DNA of 64,000 nucleotides from JBCCGR01 sp039029195 (GCA_039029195.1 JBCCGR010000005.1:1-64000); one strand, 5' to 3'. Counted from the first letter of the stretch, positions 16,601 to 25,776 are shown. Made by a program: numbers and translations. Notes: generated by a model not told the origin, from the letters alone.

Positions 16601-18909
16601 TTTCGGACGTTTCTCGATTCTGTATAGTTGCGGTGAATGGCCGCCAGAATGTTGGAATAGTCGTCTGACCAAGGCGCGACGTTCTTACGAACATCAACCC
16701 GTGACCAGAAACCCTTGGCCGGAATTTCGCCCAAGTCCTCCACCCTGTTGGCAACAATCGCCACTTCCGATGGAGAATCAAAGCTCCTCACTCCCTCAGC
16801 CACTTTCGGTGGCCGTAGCGCCAAACCATAGGTTACACGCTGATCAACACCCGCGGTGGCGGCAACAACGCTCGCCAGCTCCACGTGCCGGTTTGAGATG
16901 TGAAGCAGAAGAACACCATCGTCCTTCAGCTTGCTGAAGTAGAGATCCATCGCCTGCGTTGTGATCAGGTGAACCGGTATTGCGTCCGATGAGAAGGCAT
17001 CCAGGATCAGCAGGTCGTACTTCTTTGCCGGTTCATCACCGAGCGTAAGCCGCGCGTCACCGACTACAATGGGCATATTCTTGCTGCACTCTTCCAGAAA
17101 ACGAAACTTGGAAGGATCGCGCGCTATGTCGATCACCACTCGATCGATCTCAAAATACTTCCAGTTTTCGTTTGGTGCCTTCGAACAGGCAAGGCTTCCA
17201 GAGCCAAGGCCAACGGCTGCCACCTCGAGCGGAGCGGTCCGTGCCGCCCGAATGGCTTCCAGGCCCCGAACCAAGGGGCTGGTCGGATAATAGTATGTCG
17301 TCGGTACGGGACGGCTTTCGTACGGGGTTCCATCCGCGTTTCGAATGCGTTCAGCGCCATGCAAAGTGGTGCCGCTAAACAGCAGCCGATACTGACCATC
17401 GTCGGTTTCCGCAATTTTGCTGACACCGAAAAAGCTGCGGTGAAATTCGACTGATCCAAAGCCTGGGTTGGTGATCCCCGCCCCTGCCAGGGCAAACGCC
17501 ACCAGTGAAACGTGAATTGCAGGCTTTTCGCGGCACAACATTATCAGCGCTGCAAGCCCGATCAGCATCACCCGGAAGATGGATTCATCGTCCTTTGAGA
17601 AAGACCAGTCCAGCGAGAACGCAAGCATCAAAGCTGCGGCTGCAAATGAAGCGACCGCCATGTGCCGCACGTTGGGTTTCGCGCCTGATGCGTAAAGCTC
17701 GCTGCGGCAAAAGAAAACCAGAATGATAAGTATCGGATATTCAAGCACCGTTGAGAACAGTGCCGGTGCCAGAAGGCCAGTAAAAATCCCTCCGAGCACG
17801 CCACCAAAGGACATCCAAAGATAGAACTCCGTGAGATGGCTGGCAGCGGGCCGACGTTTCACGAGTTCCCCGTGACACACCATCGCCGACACAAACAGCA
17901 TCGCGAAGTGCAAAAAGATTGTCACCAAGCCCGAAATAGGCCCATCGGGCGAGAAAAACAACGATACCAATACAGGTCCTGCCAAAAGTGGCAGCAGAAA
18001 GCTCATCCAAGCATGCTTGAGGATCGGTTGACGCTGGAACGTGATGACAAATGTCAGCAGGAACAGCGACAGCGGCACAACCCAAAGGAACGGAGCCGCA
18101 GCCACATCAGTTGAAATGTGCTGTGTCACGGCAACAAGAAGCGCGGATGGAACGAAGGCCAGACCAACCCACTTCGCGCGAGTGCCAAGCGACGGCTTTT
18201 CCTCGCTCAACGCATCGGCTTGATCGACGGCAGCCTCAGCATTTCCCTTTCGAACGACGGTGAGACCGCACAGAATGATGAGAGCTGCCAGCGTGGCAAA
18301 GCCGACGGACCACATCCACGCCTGTTCACCCAGGCTAAAGAGCGGTTCAAACAGAATTGGATAGGACAAGAGTGCGGCAAAGCTGCCGATATTGCTGGCG
18401 CCATAGAGAAAATACGGATCGCTGGCGTGAGGATGGTCTGTGCGGGCAAACCAGGCCTGCATCAAGGGACCATTGGCTGTGACAGCAAAGAATGGCAAGC
18501 CCACCGAAGCACCAAACAGACCAAGAAGCCAGAAGGCCTGTCCGGTCTCGGGTGGGTTGCCCCAACCTGTGGCGACCGCAAGCGGCAAGGCCAGAAAACC
18601 GATCAGCAGCACGACACCATGGACAATCAGCGCGGTTTTTGGCGCGAGATACCGCGTTAACAAATGCGCGTAAGCGTATCCGGCCAAAAGAACGGCCTGA
18701 AAGAACACCATGGCAACCGACCACACGGAAGGTGATCCGCCAAGTTTGGGTAGCACCATTTTTGCAAATAGCGGTTGCACGGAAAAGACAAGGAGGGCGC
18801 TCACGAACAGCGTGGCCGCAAAGAGCAGCAATATGCTGCGCATGTGAAATGCTTTTCCCGTCAGGCCGGAAGGGCCGGTTTCGGCCACTGATTGATCCGC
18901 AATACTCAT
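16594..18909 (-). CDS. Fused integral-membrane / spermidine-synthase-like protein
   Basis: The 771-residue protein joins two parts. The N-terminal half (about 20-475) has many hydrophobic helices resembling an MFS-like membrane domain. The C-terminal part (about 480-760) is a Rossmann methyltransferase-like fold of the polyamine aminopropyltransferase type, with AAVGLGSGSLACS, YFEIDRVVIDIA, VVGDARLTL and DLLILDAFSSDAIPVHL. Substrate is unknown; such fusions are usually annotated by homology only, and the canonical putrescine-binding residues cannot be checked here. A hairpin covers its ribosome binding site. It converges on pncC with a seven-base overlap. Confidence 0.8.
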   Translation of the reverse strand: MSIADQSVAETGPSGLTGKAFHMRSILLLFAATLFVSALLVFSVQPLFAKMVLPKLGGSPSVWSVAMVFFQAVLLAGYAYAHLLTRYLAPKTALIVHGVVLLIGFLALPLAVATGWGNPPETGQAFWLLGLFGASVGLPFFAVTANGPLMQAWFARTDHPHASDPYFLYGASNIGSFAALLSYPILFEPLFSLGEQAWMWSVGFATLAALIILCGLTVVRKGNAEAAVDQADALSEEKPSLGTRAKWVGLAFVPSALLVAVTQHISTDVAAAPFLWVVPLSLFLLTFVITFQRQPILKHAWMSFLLPLLAGPVLVSLFFSPDGPISGLVTIFLHFAMLFVSAMVCHGELVKRRPAASHLTEFYLWMSFGGVLGGIFTGLLAPALFSTVLEYPILIILVFFCRSELYASGAKPNVRHMAVASFAAAALMLAFSLDWSFSKDDESIFRVMLIGLAALIMLCREKPAIHVSLVAFALAGAGITNPGFGSVEFHRSFFGVSKIAETDDGQYRLLFSGTTLHGAERIRNADGTPYESRPVPTTYYYPTSPLVRGLEAIRAARTAPLEVAAVGLGSGSLACSKAPNENWKYFEIDRVVIDIARDPSKFRFLEECSKNMPIVVGDARLTLGDEPAKKYDLLILDAFSSDAIPVHLITTQAMDLYFSKLKDDGVLLLHISNRHVELASVVAATAGVDQRVTYGLALRPPKVAEGVRSFDSPSEVAIVANRVEDLGEIPAKGFWSRVDVRKNVAPWSDDYSNILAAIHRNYTESRNVRNQ

Positions 18910-18910
18910 T

Positions 18911-18937
18911 TCGTCTCCCCAGAATTGTTGGAGACGA
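18911..18937 (-). promoter_or_regulatory. Hairpin overlapping the ribosome binding site of the membrane/spermidine-synthase-like gene
   Basis: On the minus strand TCGTCTCC and GGAGACGA form an 8-bp inverted repeat with an 11-base loop. The right arm contains the GGAGA Shine-Dalgarno sequence and ends one base before the ATG. Folded in mRNA it would hide the ribosome binding site; as DNA it could be an operator. Which applies is not determinable here. Confidence 0.45.
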
Positions 18938-19003
18938 CCTACCAGTGCGGTCCTAAACTTCCCTTAATTGCAGTATACGGGGCTGCCAGCCAGCTGCGAA
19001 GCA

Positions 19004-19462
19004 TCAGCCAACAGCTAACGGATCGTAAATTTCCGCCGCCCGCTTTTCGAACGCGTCAACGAAATGCTTGAATGCCCGGTCAAACATGGCACCCATCAAA
19101 AGCCCCAAGGCCCGGCTTTTAAACTCATAGTCAATGAAAAAGCTGATGGTGCATCCGTCCTCATTGTCTTCAAATGACCAGAGATTTTCCAAATATCGGA
19201 AAGGCCCATCAAGGTAGGACACGTCAATGCGATTTTCCGCTCGTTTCAGCAGCACACGGCTGGTGAAGGTTTCTCGGATTTTCTTGTAGCCAACAGACAT
19301 GTCCGCCGTGAGCATTTCCACACCACCTTTTTCGCGGCGACTGCGGACGGTCAGCCCTTCGCAAAGTGGCAAGAATTCCGGATACTTTTCAACATCAGCA
19401 ACCAGATCAAACATCTGGCTGGCCGAATAGCCAACCTGATGCCTGGTTTCAAACTTTGGCAA
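19004..19462 (-). CDS. RatA/COQ10-type START-domain protein
   Basis: This 152-residue SRPBCC protein belongs to the COQ10/RatA family. It shows MPKFETRHQVGYSASQMFDLVADVEKYPEF-type N-terminal features, with MFDLVADVEKYPEFLPLC and the C-terminal FIDYEFKSRALGLLMG. Mitochondrial COQ10 binds ubiquinone; E. coli RatA has been described as inhibiting 70S formation, and the role in this lineage is probably lipid/quinone related. The start is TTG at 19462, inside the lipA end (14-base overlap), and it restores the family N-terminus MPKFE. It is probably translated from the lipA transcript. Confidence 0.85.
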   Translation of the reverse strand: MPKFETRHQVGYSASQMFDLVADVEKYPEFLPLCEGLTVRSRREKGGVEMLTADMSVGYKKIRETFTSRVLLKRAENRIDVSYLDGPFRYLENLWSFEDNEDGCTISFFIDYEFKSRALGLLMGAMFDRAFKHFVDAFEKRAAEIYDPLAVG

Positions 19463-20417
19463 GCTGCTTTTCCCGTGCGGCTTTCAGTTTGGCAAAATCC
19501 TCACCGGCATGGTGCGAAGAACGGGTCAACGGGCTGGATGAAACCAGGAGAAAGCCTTTTGCGTAAGCACTTGTTTCAAAAGATTTGAATTCGTCCGGTG
19601 TCACAAAGCGATCAATCGCATAGTGTTTTTTCGACGGTTGCAGATACTGCCCAATGGTCATGAAATCCACGTCTGCCGAGCGCAAGTCATCCATCAACTG
19701 CAGCACTTCGTTTCGTTCTTCGCCAAGGCCGACCATGATGCCGGACTTTGTGAAGATGGACGGATCAATCTCCTTGACGCGCTGCAAGAGACGAATGGAA
19801 TGAAAATATCGCGCGCCTGGCCGGACCTTGAGATACTTTGACGGAACCGTTTCCAGATTGTGGTTGAACACATCCGGTTTCGCGGCAACCACCACTTCCA
19901 AAGCACCATCCTTTCGCAGGAAGTCAGGCGTCAGGATTTCGATGGTTGTGGTTGGTGCAGCATCGCGAATGGCATGGATGACATCAGCAAAATGCTGCGC
20001 GCCACCATCATTAAGATCATCCCTATCCACCGATGTGATAACCACATGGTTGAGGCCAAGTTTCGCCACCGCAATGGCAACGTTTCCGGGTTCATCCAGA
20101 TCCAATGGTGCGGGACGCCCTGTGCGCACGTTGCAGAACGCGCAGGCACGCGTGCACGTGTCGCCCATGATCATCATGGTGGCGTGTTTTTTGGACCAGC
20201 ACTCACCAATATTTGGACACCCAGCTTCCTCGCAAACCGTGACAAGATTGTTTTCTCGCACAATCTTTCGGGTCTCGGCATACACTCCGGAGCCTGGTGC
20301 TTTTACGCGGATCCAGTCGGGTTTGCGCTGGATCGGATTGTCCGGACGATGGGCCTTTTCAGGATGCCTTGGGCGCGCTCCGGCATCACGTGCAAGCGTA
20401 TCAACGAGTGTAACCAC
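19449..20417 (-). CDS. lipA: Lipoyl synthase LipA
   Basis: This 322-residue radical-SAM enzyme inserts two sulfurs into octanoyl groups bound to lipoyl domains. It carries the auxiliary cluster motif CEEAGCPNIGEC (Cys62, 67, 73) and the radical-SAM cluster motif CTRACAFC (Cys88, 92, 95). The C-terminal serine of the RSS motif, a ligand of the auxiliary cluster, is in TRSSHHA. It depends on Fe-S supply, which fits its place a few genes from the suf operon, though that nearness may be coincidental. ratA overlaps its end. Confidence 0.97.
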   Translation of the reverse strand: MVTLVDTLARDAGARPRHPEKAHRPDNPIQRKPDWIRVKAPGSGVYAETRKIVRENNLVTVCEEAGCPNIGECWSKKHATMMIMGDTCTRACAFCNVRTGRPAPLDLDEPGNVAIAVAKLGLNHVVITSVDRDDLNDGGAQHFADVIHAIRDAAPTTTIEILTPDFLRKDGALEVVVAAKPDVFNHNLETVPSKYLKVRPGARYFHSIRLLQRVKEIDPSIFTKSGIMVGLGEERNEVLQLMDDLRSADVDFMTIGQYLQPSKKHYAIDRFVTPDEFKSFETSAYAKGFLLVSSSPLTRSSHHAGEDFAKLKAAREKQLAKV

Positions 20418-20460
20418 AACAGCCTCTTAGATTTGACCCGGTCCGGTTGAGCTTTCGCTT

Positions 20461-20700
20461 CTAGCCGCGAACAAGTCGAATGCCGAATATCAGCACCACC
20501 GCACCGACAACCGCCGTCACAAGCGATCCGATGATTCCTGCTTCCGGATATATGCCAAGCTGACCGAATATCCAGCCACCGATGAACGCGCCCACAATGC
20601 CAACGGCGATGTTGACGGCGAGCCCGTTTGAAGAACCCATAATTCGGTCCGCAAGCCAACCGGCTATGCCACCAATGATAATCCAGTAGATAATCGACAT
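20461..20700 (-). CDS. GlsB/YeaQ/YmgE family stress-response membrane protein (copy 1)
   Basis: This 79-residue protein has three hydrophobic helices rich in glycine, with GGIAGWLADRIM, VGIVGAFIGGWIFGQLG and VTAVVGAVVLIFGIRL. Family members are small inner-membrane proteins often induced in stationary phase or by stress; the molecular role is unknown. Met at 20700 follows a GGGGAGAG sequence, and 23 upstream codons are polar and unlike the family. A paralogue lies immediately upstream on the same strand. Confidence 0.85.
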   Translation of the reverse strand: MSIIYWIIIGGIAGWLADRIMGSSNGLAVNIAVGIVGAFIGGWIFGQLGIYPEAGIIGSLVTAVVGAVVLIFGIRLVRG

Positions 20701-20797
20701 CACTCTCTCCCCTTTTTCAGAACATGAATCTGTCTGACTTCTACCAGATTCACAAGGGGACGGGTGCATGGCAGCCTTGCAAGGAGGTCGCGGTGCT

Positions 20798-21049
20798 TCA
20801 ACGCCCTTTGATCAGCCGCACGACGATCAGCAACACAATCGCACCAACCACAGCCGTCGCAAGGGTTCCGACCGTATCTTCGCCGAATGAAATACCCAGT
20901 TGCTGGGTAAGCCAGCCACCCAGAAAAGCGCCGACCACGCCAACAGCAATATTGATCGCCAGTCCGCTGTTTGAGCCCGTAACACGATCGGCGAGCCAAC
21001 CGGCCAGGCCGCCAATCACGACCCAGTAGACATAATCTATACCTTCCAA
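20798..21049 (-). CDS. GlsB/YeaQ/YmgE family stress-response membrane protein (copy 2, TTG start)
   Basis: This 83-residue paralogue of the downstream gene has the same layout (VIGGLAGWLADRV, NIAVGVVGAFLGGW, ATAVVGAIVLLIVVRLI). A TTG at 21049 is chosen as start: a GGAG sequence sits seven bases upstream, and the resulting N-terminus (MEGIDYVYW) aligns with copy 1. Starting further upstream would add 23 residues unlike the family. The two copies probably arose by tandem duplication and may be cotranscribed. Confidence 0.82.
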   Translation of the reverse strand: MEGIDYVYWVVIGGLAGWLADRVTGSNSGLAINIAVGVVGAFLGGWLTQQLGISFGEDTVGTLATAVVGAIVLLIVVRLIKGR

Positions 21050-21181
21050 TTGATATCTCCCTCTCAGATTCAATTCAGAAGTCACCCCGGGCGCAATCAT
21101 AGCGAGAATTCCCGGCACAAAGGAAGGTTGAGGGTGAATTATTGCTGATAACTCAGAATATTTCGCTGAATTTGAGTAAAA

Positions 21182-21556
21182 TTAGGCCGCAGGTGGCGGT
21201 GTCGGCATCTCGGCGGGAATCAACGTCACGCTCTCACCACAGCCACAGGCTGAAGTCTGATTCGGATTGTTGAACACAAATCCGGTGCGTAGTTTTGTAA
21301 CTTCAAAGTCCATTTCCGTGCCGAGCAGAAACAACACGGCCTGTGGCGCGATGTAAACTCGACCACCTTCGAACGACACAACGTCGTCCGCCTTTTCAGC
21401 CTCGGTGACCAAATCGACGGTATATTCCATACCCGCACAACCACCGTTTTTCACGCCGACGCGAATGCCCAGTGAATCTTCGCTTGAGTTTGCAATGATC
21501 TCCCGAATCCGCTGTTTCGCAGCGTCGGTGAGTGTAATGACTTCAAAACCAGCCAT
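21182..21556 (-). CDS. sufA: A-type iron-sulfur carrier SufA
   Basis: This 124-residue HesB/IscA-family protein accepts nascent Fe-S clusters from SufBCD and passes them to targets. It has the three conserved cysteines, in NGGCAGMEY (Cys40) and ACGCGES (Cys104 and Cys106). The short C-terminal tail is rich in proline and alanine, longer than in E. coli SufA. It is the last recognised gene of the suf operon, 38 bases after sufT. Confidence 0.94.
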   Translation of the reverse strand: MAGFEVITLTDAAKQRIREIIANSSEDSLGIRVGVKNGGCAGMEYTVDLVTEAEKADDVVSFEGGRVYIAPQAVLFLLGTEMDFEVTKLRTGFVFNNPNQTSACGCGESVTLIPAEMPTPPPAA

Positions 21557-21594
21557 TTGATCAGCCTTTCACCACGTGCCGATTTGTTGGCACC

Positions 21595-21999
21595 TTACAC
21601 ATACCAGCCCAAGGCAACCTGAGCTTCTTCCGACAGGCGGTCCGGCGTCCAGGGTGGGTCAAACACCATGTTGACCTGAACATGGGAGACGCCTTCCACC
21701 ATGCTCACGGCATTTTCAACCCAACCAGGCATTTCGCCAGCCACCGGGCAACCGGGGGCCGTCAGGGTCATATCAATGGAAACCGCACGATTATCATCGA
21801 TATCAACCCGGTAAATCAGTCCGATCTCATATATATCGGACGGTATTTCGGGATCGTAAACGGTCTTCAGCGCAGCAACGATATCGTCGGTCAACCGCTC
21901 CAGTTCCGCTTGAGAAAGGCTCGTCTCATTGGCTGTGCCAAATGCGGCGGCGTTCGGGGCTTCGCTAACAGCTGCTTCAGCGGTGGTCTGATCACTCAC
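21595..21999 (-). CDS. sufT: SUF-associated MIP18/DUF59 protein SufT
   Basis: This 134-residue protein of the MIP18 (DUF59) family assists maturation of Fe-S proteins. After an alanine-rich leader (1-30) the core reads LKTVYDPEIPSDIYEIGLIY and ends with LTAPGCPVAGEMPGWVENAV, where the conserved cysteine sits. The C-terminal VNMVFDPPWTPDRLSEEAQ segment is typical. Its ATG overlaps the sufS stop (ATGA), so the two are translationally coupled. Confidence 0.93.
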   Translation of the reverse strand: MSDQTTAEAAVSEAPNAAAFGTANETSLSQAELERLTDDIVAALKTVYDPEIPSDIYEIGLIYRVDIDDNRAVSIDMTLTAPGCPVAGEMPGWVENAVSMVEGVSHVQVNMVFDPPWTPDRLSEEAQVALGWYV

Positions 22000-23249
22000 G
22001 AGAAAAATGTCCTTGCCTTATCCAGGGCTCTGGCCAGCGCATCCACTTCAGCGCGCGTGTTGTACATACCAAAGGATGCCCGACATGTGGAGGTCACGCC
22101 AAATTTTTGCAAGAGCGGTTGCGCGCAATGGGTACCGGCACGCACTGCAACCCCCTCCCGGTCGATCATCATTGAAATGTCGTGGGCGTGAATCCCTTCA
22201 ATTTCGAAGGAAACGATTGCACCTTTATCCGGCGCATGACCAAAAATCTGCAGGGCATTGATTTGACTCAAAGTATCATGCGCATACGCCCGCAGATCTG
22301 CCTCATGCGCAGCGATACGCTCCCTGCCAATTTGATCTATGTAGTCGAGAGCAGCACCAAGTCCGATAGCCTGAACGATTGGTGGTGTTCCCGCCTCGAA
22401 ACGATGCGGCGGCTCATTGTAGCTCACATCGTCTATCGTGACGTCAAGGATCATTTCGCCACCACCCAAAAACGGGCGCATCTCTTCAAGCCGATCTTTC
22501 TTTCCATAAAGAACGCCGATTCCGGAAGGGCCGTAGAGCTTGTGGCCCGTCATGACGAAGAAATCACAATCAAGGTCCTGCACATCCACCGGCATATGTA
22601 CTGCCGACTGACTGCCATCCACCAGCACAGGAATACCGCGCTCATGCGCAATCCGGCACACTTCCTTGATGTCCACCATCGTACCAAGCACGTTTGACAT
22701 CTGTGTGATGGCGACCAGCTTGGTCCGCTCAGTCAGGCTGGATTCAAATGCCGCAATGGAAAAGGAACCGTCTTCTTCAATCTGAACCCAGTTCAGTTTC
22801 GCACCCTGTCTCTCGCGCAAGAAATGCCACGGCACGATGTTTGAGTGATGCTCCATAATGGAAAGGACGATCTCATCTCCTTCCCCGATGCGGGGCATGG
22901 CATGGCTGTTGGCCACGAGATTGATCGCTTCAGTCGTGGATTTTGTAAAGACAATCTGCTGATCACTTGGCGCATTCAAAAACCGCGCAACGCTGCGCCG
23001 GGCAGCCTCATAAGCATCAGTTGCTGCGTTTGAGAGAAAATGCAGACCACGATGCACGTTGGCATATGCTTCGCGATACGATTTATTGATCGCCTCAAGC
23101 ACGGCTTCAGGCTTTTGCGCTGAGGCCCCATTGTCCAGATAGACAAGCGGCTTTCCATGAACTTCGCGGGCCAGAATCGGAAAGTCAGCCCGAATATCGT
23201 CCACGTCATAAGGAGATGTAGCAGACACTTTCTCAATCACGTCAGTCAT
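21996..23249 (-). CDS. sufS: Cysteine desulfurase SufS
   Basis: This 417-residue class II PLP-dependent desulfurase supplies sulfur to the SufBCD scaffold. The N-terminus has the VYLDNGASAQKPEAV signature, the PLP lysine is in MTGHKLYGPSGIG and the catalytic cysteine in RAGTHCAQPLL. The start at 23249 overlaps the sufD stop by eight bases and matches the usual SufS N-terminus; 24 further upstream codons lie within sufD. No SufE or SufU is encoded in the window, so the sulfur acceptor must lie elsewhere. Confidence 0.96.
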   Translation of the reverse strand: MTDVIEKVSATSPYDVDDIRADFPILAREVHGKPLVYLDNGASAQKPEAVLEAINKSYREAYANVHRGLHFLSNAATDAYEAARRSVARFLNAPSDQQIVFTKSTTEAINLVANSHAMPRIGEGDEIVLSIMEHHSNIVPWHFLRERQGAKLNWVQIEEDGSFSIAAFESSLTERTKLVAITQMSNVLGTMVDIKEVCRIAHERGIPVLVDGSQSAVHMPVDVQDLDCDFFVMTGHKLYGPSGIGVLYGKKDRLEEMRPFLGGGEMILDVTIDDVSYNEPPHRFEAGTPPIVQAIGLGAALDYIDQIGRERIAAHEADLRAYAHDTLSQINALQIFGHAPDKGAIVSFEIEGIHAHDISMMIDREGVAVRAGTHCAQPLLQKFGVTSTCRASFGMYNTRAEVDALARALDKARTFFS

Positions 23250-24540
23250 GCGCTTCGAGCCAGCGTTCAATGCGATGATCCAGCACTTCAGACAGTGCAT
23301 CATCGTCCAGATCTTCAACAATTTCCGACAGGAACGCTTTCACCAGCAGTGCCCGCGCCTTGTCTTCCGGAATGCCGCGCGCCTTCAGATAAAAAAGCTG
23401 CGTCGCGTCCAGATCCGTCACTGTGGCTCCGTGCGCGCATTGCACATCATCGGCAAATATTTCCAGTTCCGGTTTTGCGGAAAAGCCTGAATCATCGGAA
23501 AGGATCAGCGTGTTGCAGGCCATTCGGGCGTCGGTTTGCTGTGCGGGTTGCGCAACGCCGATCATGCCCTGAAACACGCCTGAACCGCGGCCTGTTGTTA
23601 CGTTTCTAAAGGTTTCGGTGGACGTGGTGTTTTGAACCTTATGAAGCAGTTTGGTCGTCACATCCACGTGGGAATCGCCACCCACGAGATTGACGCCACG
23701 AATTATTAGATCCGCGCCCTCGCCAATGATGTCGGCGTTGATTTCCTGCCGGACCAGATTTCCACCGGCATTCACGACAACAACGGTGAGCTGGGCGTTT
23801 TTCTTTAACGTGATGTTCAGCCTCGCAAGGCGTGTGGCAAGATCGCCCTGCTCCTGCGAGATGATCCACGTGGCCTTCGCGTTTTCGGCCACCGTCAGTT
23901 CAACCATTGAGCAGGACAGATACTGAACCCGGTCCGGTCCACCGCAACGGTCCACAAATGTGGCTTCGGCGCCAGCATTCACTTCGACGCGGTGGCGGGT
24001 CGCCGCCATGATCTTGTCGTCGCCGGAAAAGGCGACATCAATCTCGATGGGTTGAGGCAGTTTCGCATCCGGCGCTACATGCAGACAAACCCCATCGCTG
24101 AAGAGCGCGGTGTTGAGCATGATGATCGCATCCGAGGGGTCTGCCTCATAGGGCGCTGGAATGAAGGCGCAAGCAGCGATTGGATCAATACGCACCGTAG
24201 CGGGCAGTTCATCTGCCATCTCTTTCAGAAAATGCCCGTTGGCGAATGGCAGTTTCAGAGTGTCGACTTCGAGTTGAAGTCGACGGGCATCTGCTTTGAC
24301 ATCATCGAATTCGGGCGGTTCGGCCAGCTTGTATCCCGTGTTCAAAAGTCGACGCAGATCCGTATAATGCCAAGCCTCCACCTTGCGGGTGGGAAGACCG
24401 GCATGTTTCAACGCAGCAATTGCAGCAATCCGGGCGTCCTTGACGGTATCATCGCCGGGAAGATGGTCCTCATTGGCCTCAAATATATCGACAAACGCGG
24501 TTTCCGCTGTTGTCATCAGCCGTGCGGCTTCAATGTTCAT
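23242..24540 (-). CDS. sufD: Fe-S cluster assembly scaffold subunit SufD
   Basis: SufD forms the SufBC2D scaffold with SufB and the ATPase SufC. The 432-residue protein shows the beta-helix core and the C-terminal segment CAHGATVTDLDATQLFYLKARGIPEDKARALLVKAFL shared by SufB and SufD (conserved His in CAHGAT). The first ATG has an AGGA sequence eight bases upstream. It lies 43 bases after sufC and overlaps sufS at its end. Confidence 0.95.
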   Translation of the reverse strand: MNIEAARLMTTAETAFVDIFEANEDHLPGDDTVKDARIAAIAALKHAGLPTRKVEAWHYTDLRRLLNTGYKLAEPPEFDDVKADARRLQLEVDTLKLPFANGHFLKEMADELPATVRIDPIAACAFIPAPYEADPSDAIIMLNTALFSDGVCLHVAPDAKLPQPIEIDVAFSGDDKIMAATRHRVEVNAGAEATFVDRCGGPDRVQYLSCSMVELTVAENAKATWIISQEQGDLATRLARLNITLKKNAQLTVVVVNAGGNLVRQEINADIIGEGADLIIRGVNLVGGDSHVDVTTKLLHKVQNTTSTETFRNVTTGRGSGVFQGMIGVAQPAQQTDARMACNTLILSDDSGFSAKPELEIFADDVQCAHGATVTDLDATQLFYLKARGIPEDKARALLVKAFLSEIVEDLDDDALSEVLDHRIERWLEAHD

Positions 24541-24583
24541 TCAAGTCGTCCTGCAATAATCCGAGTAAGAAAGGACGCAGCGA

Positions 24584-25330
24584 TCAGGCTGCATCTACAA
24601 ATTCGGCATATCCTTTTTCTTCCAGCTCCAGCGCCAGGTTTTTGTCGCCGGAACGTACAATCTTGCCCTTGGAGAGGACATGAACAGTGTCCGGCACGAT
24701 GTGATCGAGCAAGCGTTGATAGTGGGTGATGACCACCATCGCGCGGTCTGGTGAGCGCAGATGATTGACGCCATCGGAAACCACTTTCAGCGCGTCAATA
24801 TCAAGACCAGAATCGGTTTCGTCGAGAATGCAAAGTGCTGGTTCCAACAGAGCCATTTGGAGGATTTCGGCGCGTTTCTTTTCACCGCCAGAAAATCCCA
24901 CATTGACCGGGCGCTTGAGCATATCGATGGAAATTTTCAAACCTTCCGATTTGGCTTTCACCAAACGCATGAATTCAGGCGTTGTCAGCTCATCCTCGCC
25001 ACGCTCGATGCGTTGGGAGTTCAATGCGGTTTTGAGAAAATTCATGGTCGGCACGCCGGGAATTTCAATCGGGTACTGAAATGCCAGAAACACGCCCTTT
25101 GCGGCACGTTCGTGCGGTTCCAGTTCAGTGAGGTCTTCGCCATTATATGAAATCGAGCCTTCGGTGATTTCATACTCTTCCTTGCCGGAAAGCACATATG
25201 ACAGCGTGGACTTTCCTGAGCCATTTGGCCCCATGATGGCAGCCACTTCCCCTGCCTTCACTGACAGGTTAAGCCCGCGAAGTATTTTCTCGCCGCCAAT
25301 TTCCACGTGCAGATTTTTGATTTCCAACAT
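24584..25330 (-). CDS. sufC: Fe-S cluster assembly ATPase SufC
   Basis: This 248-residue ABC-type ATPase powers conformational changes in the SufBCD scaffold. Walker A is GPNGSGKST, the signature is SGGEKKRAEI and Walker B is ALCILDETDSGLDIDAL. The Met at 25330 (MLEIKNLHVE) is chosen; the 19 codons upstream overlap the previous gene and do not resemble SufC. It starts four bases after the stop of a small membrane-protein gene, so the two are probably cotranscribed. Confidence 0.96.
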   Translation of the reverse strand: MLEIKNLHVEIGGEKILRGLNLSVKAGEVAAIMGPNGSGKSTLSYVLSGKEEYEITEGSISYNGEDLTELEPHERAAKGVFLAFQYPIEIPGVPTMNFLKTALNSQRIERGEDELTTPEFMRLVKAKSEGLKISIDMLKRPVNVGFSGGEKKRAEILQMALLEPALCILDETDSGLDIDALKVVSDGVNHLRSPDRAMVVITHYQRLLDHIVPDTVHVLSKGKIVRSGDKNLALELEEKGYAEFVDAA

Positions 25331-25334
25331 TTTT

Positions 25335-25700
25335 CTATTTTCCACGGAGCCGATTGAGGAGCTTCGCACGGTAGATTGCGGCGTCATTTACCGGATCAAG
25401 TCGCGTGCGAAAGAGCGCATATGATTTCAGAGCCAGCCAGATAGCAGACACTATGAGGATGGGTCCAGCGATCCCGAACAGAATCTTGGCCAAGACCTCA
25501 TCCGCATATGGGATTCCCAGCGCAAGCGACAAGACACCACCGACGAGGAACCAGATCGAAAACAGGATCGCGCAGAAGAGCAGCACGAACCCCCTCCAAT
25601 GCACAATTGCGATGCTGTGCCGCCCGAGGCCCTTTTGCGCGCGGCGCGCAAACCAATATTTTGGATGTTCGGGCAACTGGTTTCGCTCACTGGCTTTCAT
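25335..25700 (-). CDS. Small membrane protein of unknown function in the suf operon
   Basis: I do not recognise this 121-residue protein. It has a basic N-terminus (with PEHPKYWFARRAQKGLGR), two hydrophobic helices at about 36-62 and 68-92, and a basic C-terminal tail. It lies four bases before sufC on the same strand. Tight spacing and a codon texture like that of its neighbours support a real gene. Nothing in it (no Cys cluster, no nucleotide motif) suggests a direct Fe-S role. Confidence 0.65.
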   Translation of the reverse strand: MKASERNQLPEHPKYWFARRAQKGLGRHSIAIVHWRGFVLLFCAILFSIWFLVGGVLSLALGIPYADEVLAKILFGIAGPILIVSAIWLALKSYALFRTRLDPVNDAAIYRAKLLNRLRGK

Positions 25701-25776
25701 TCAAGCGGTTGTCGACAGCACCCTCACCATACGCAATGTTTCGTGAAGTCGATCAGTCGAGTGTAACCCGCACGAC

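Noticed and set aside
21130..21180. Imperfect ACTCA...TGAGT inverted repeat after sufA
   Set aside because: Short arms, AT-rich loop with mismatches and no T-run; not enough for a terminator or operator call.
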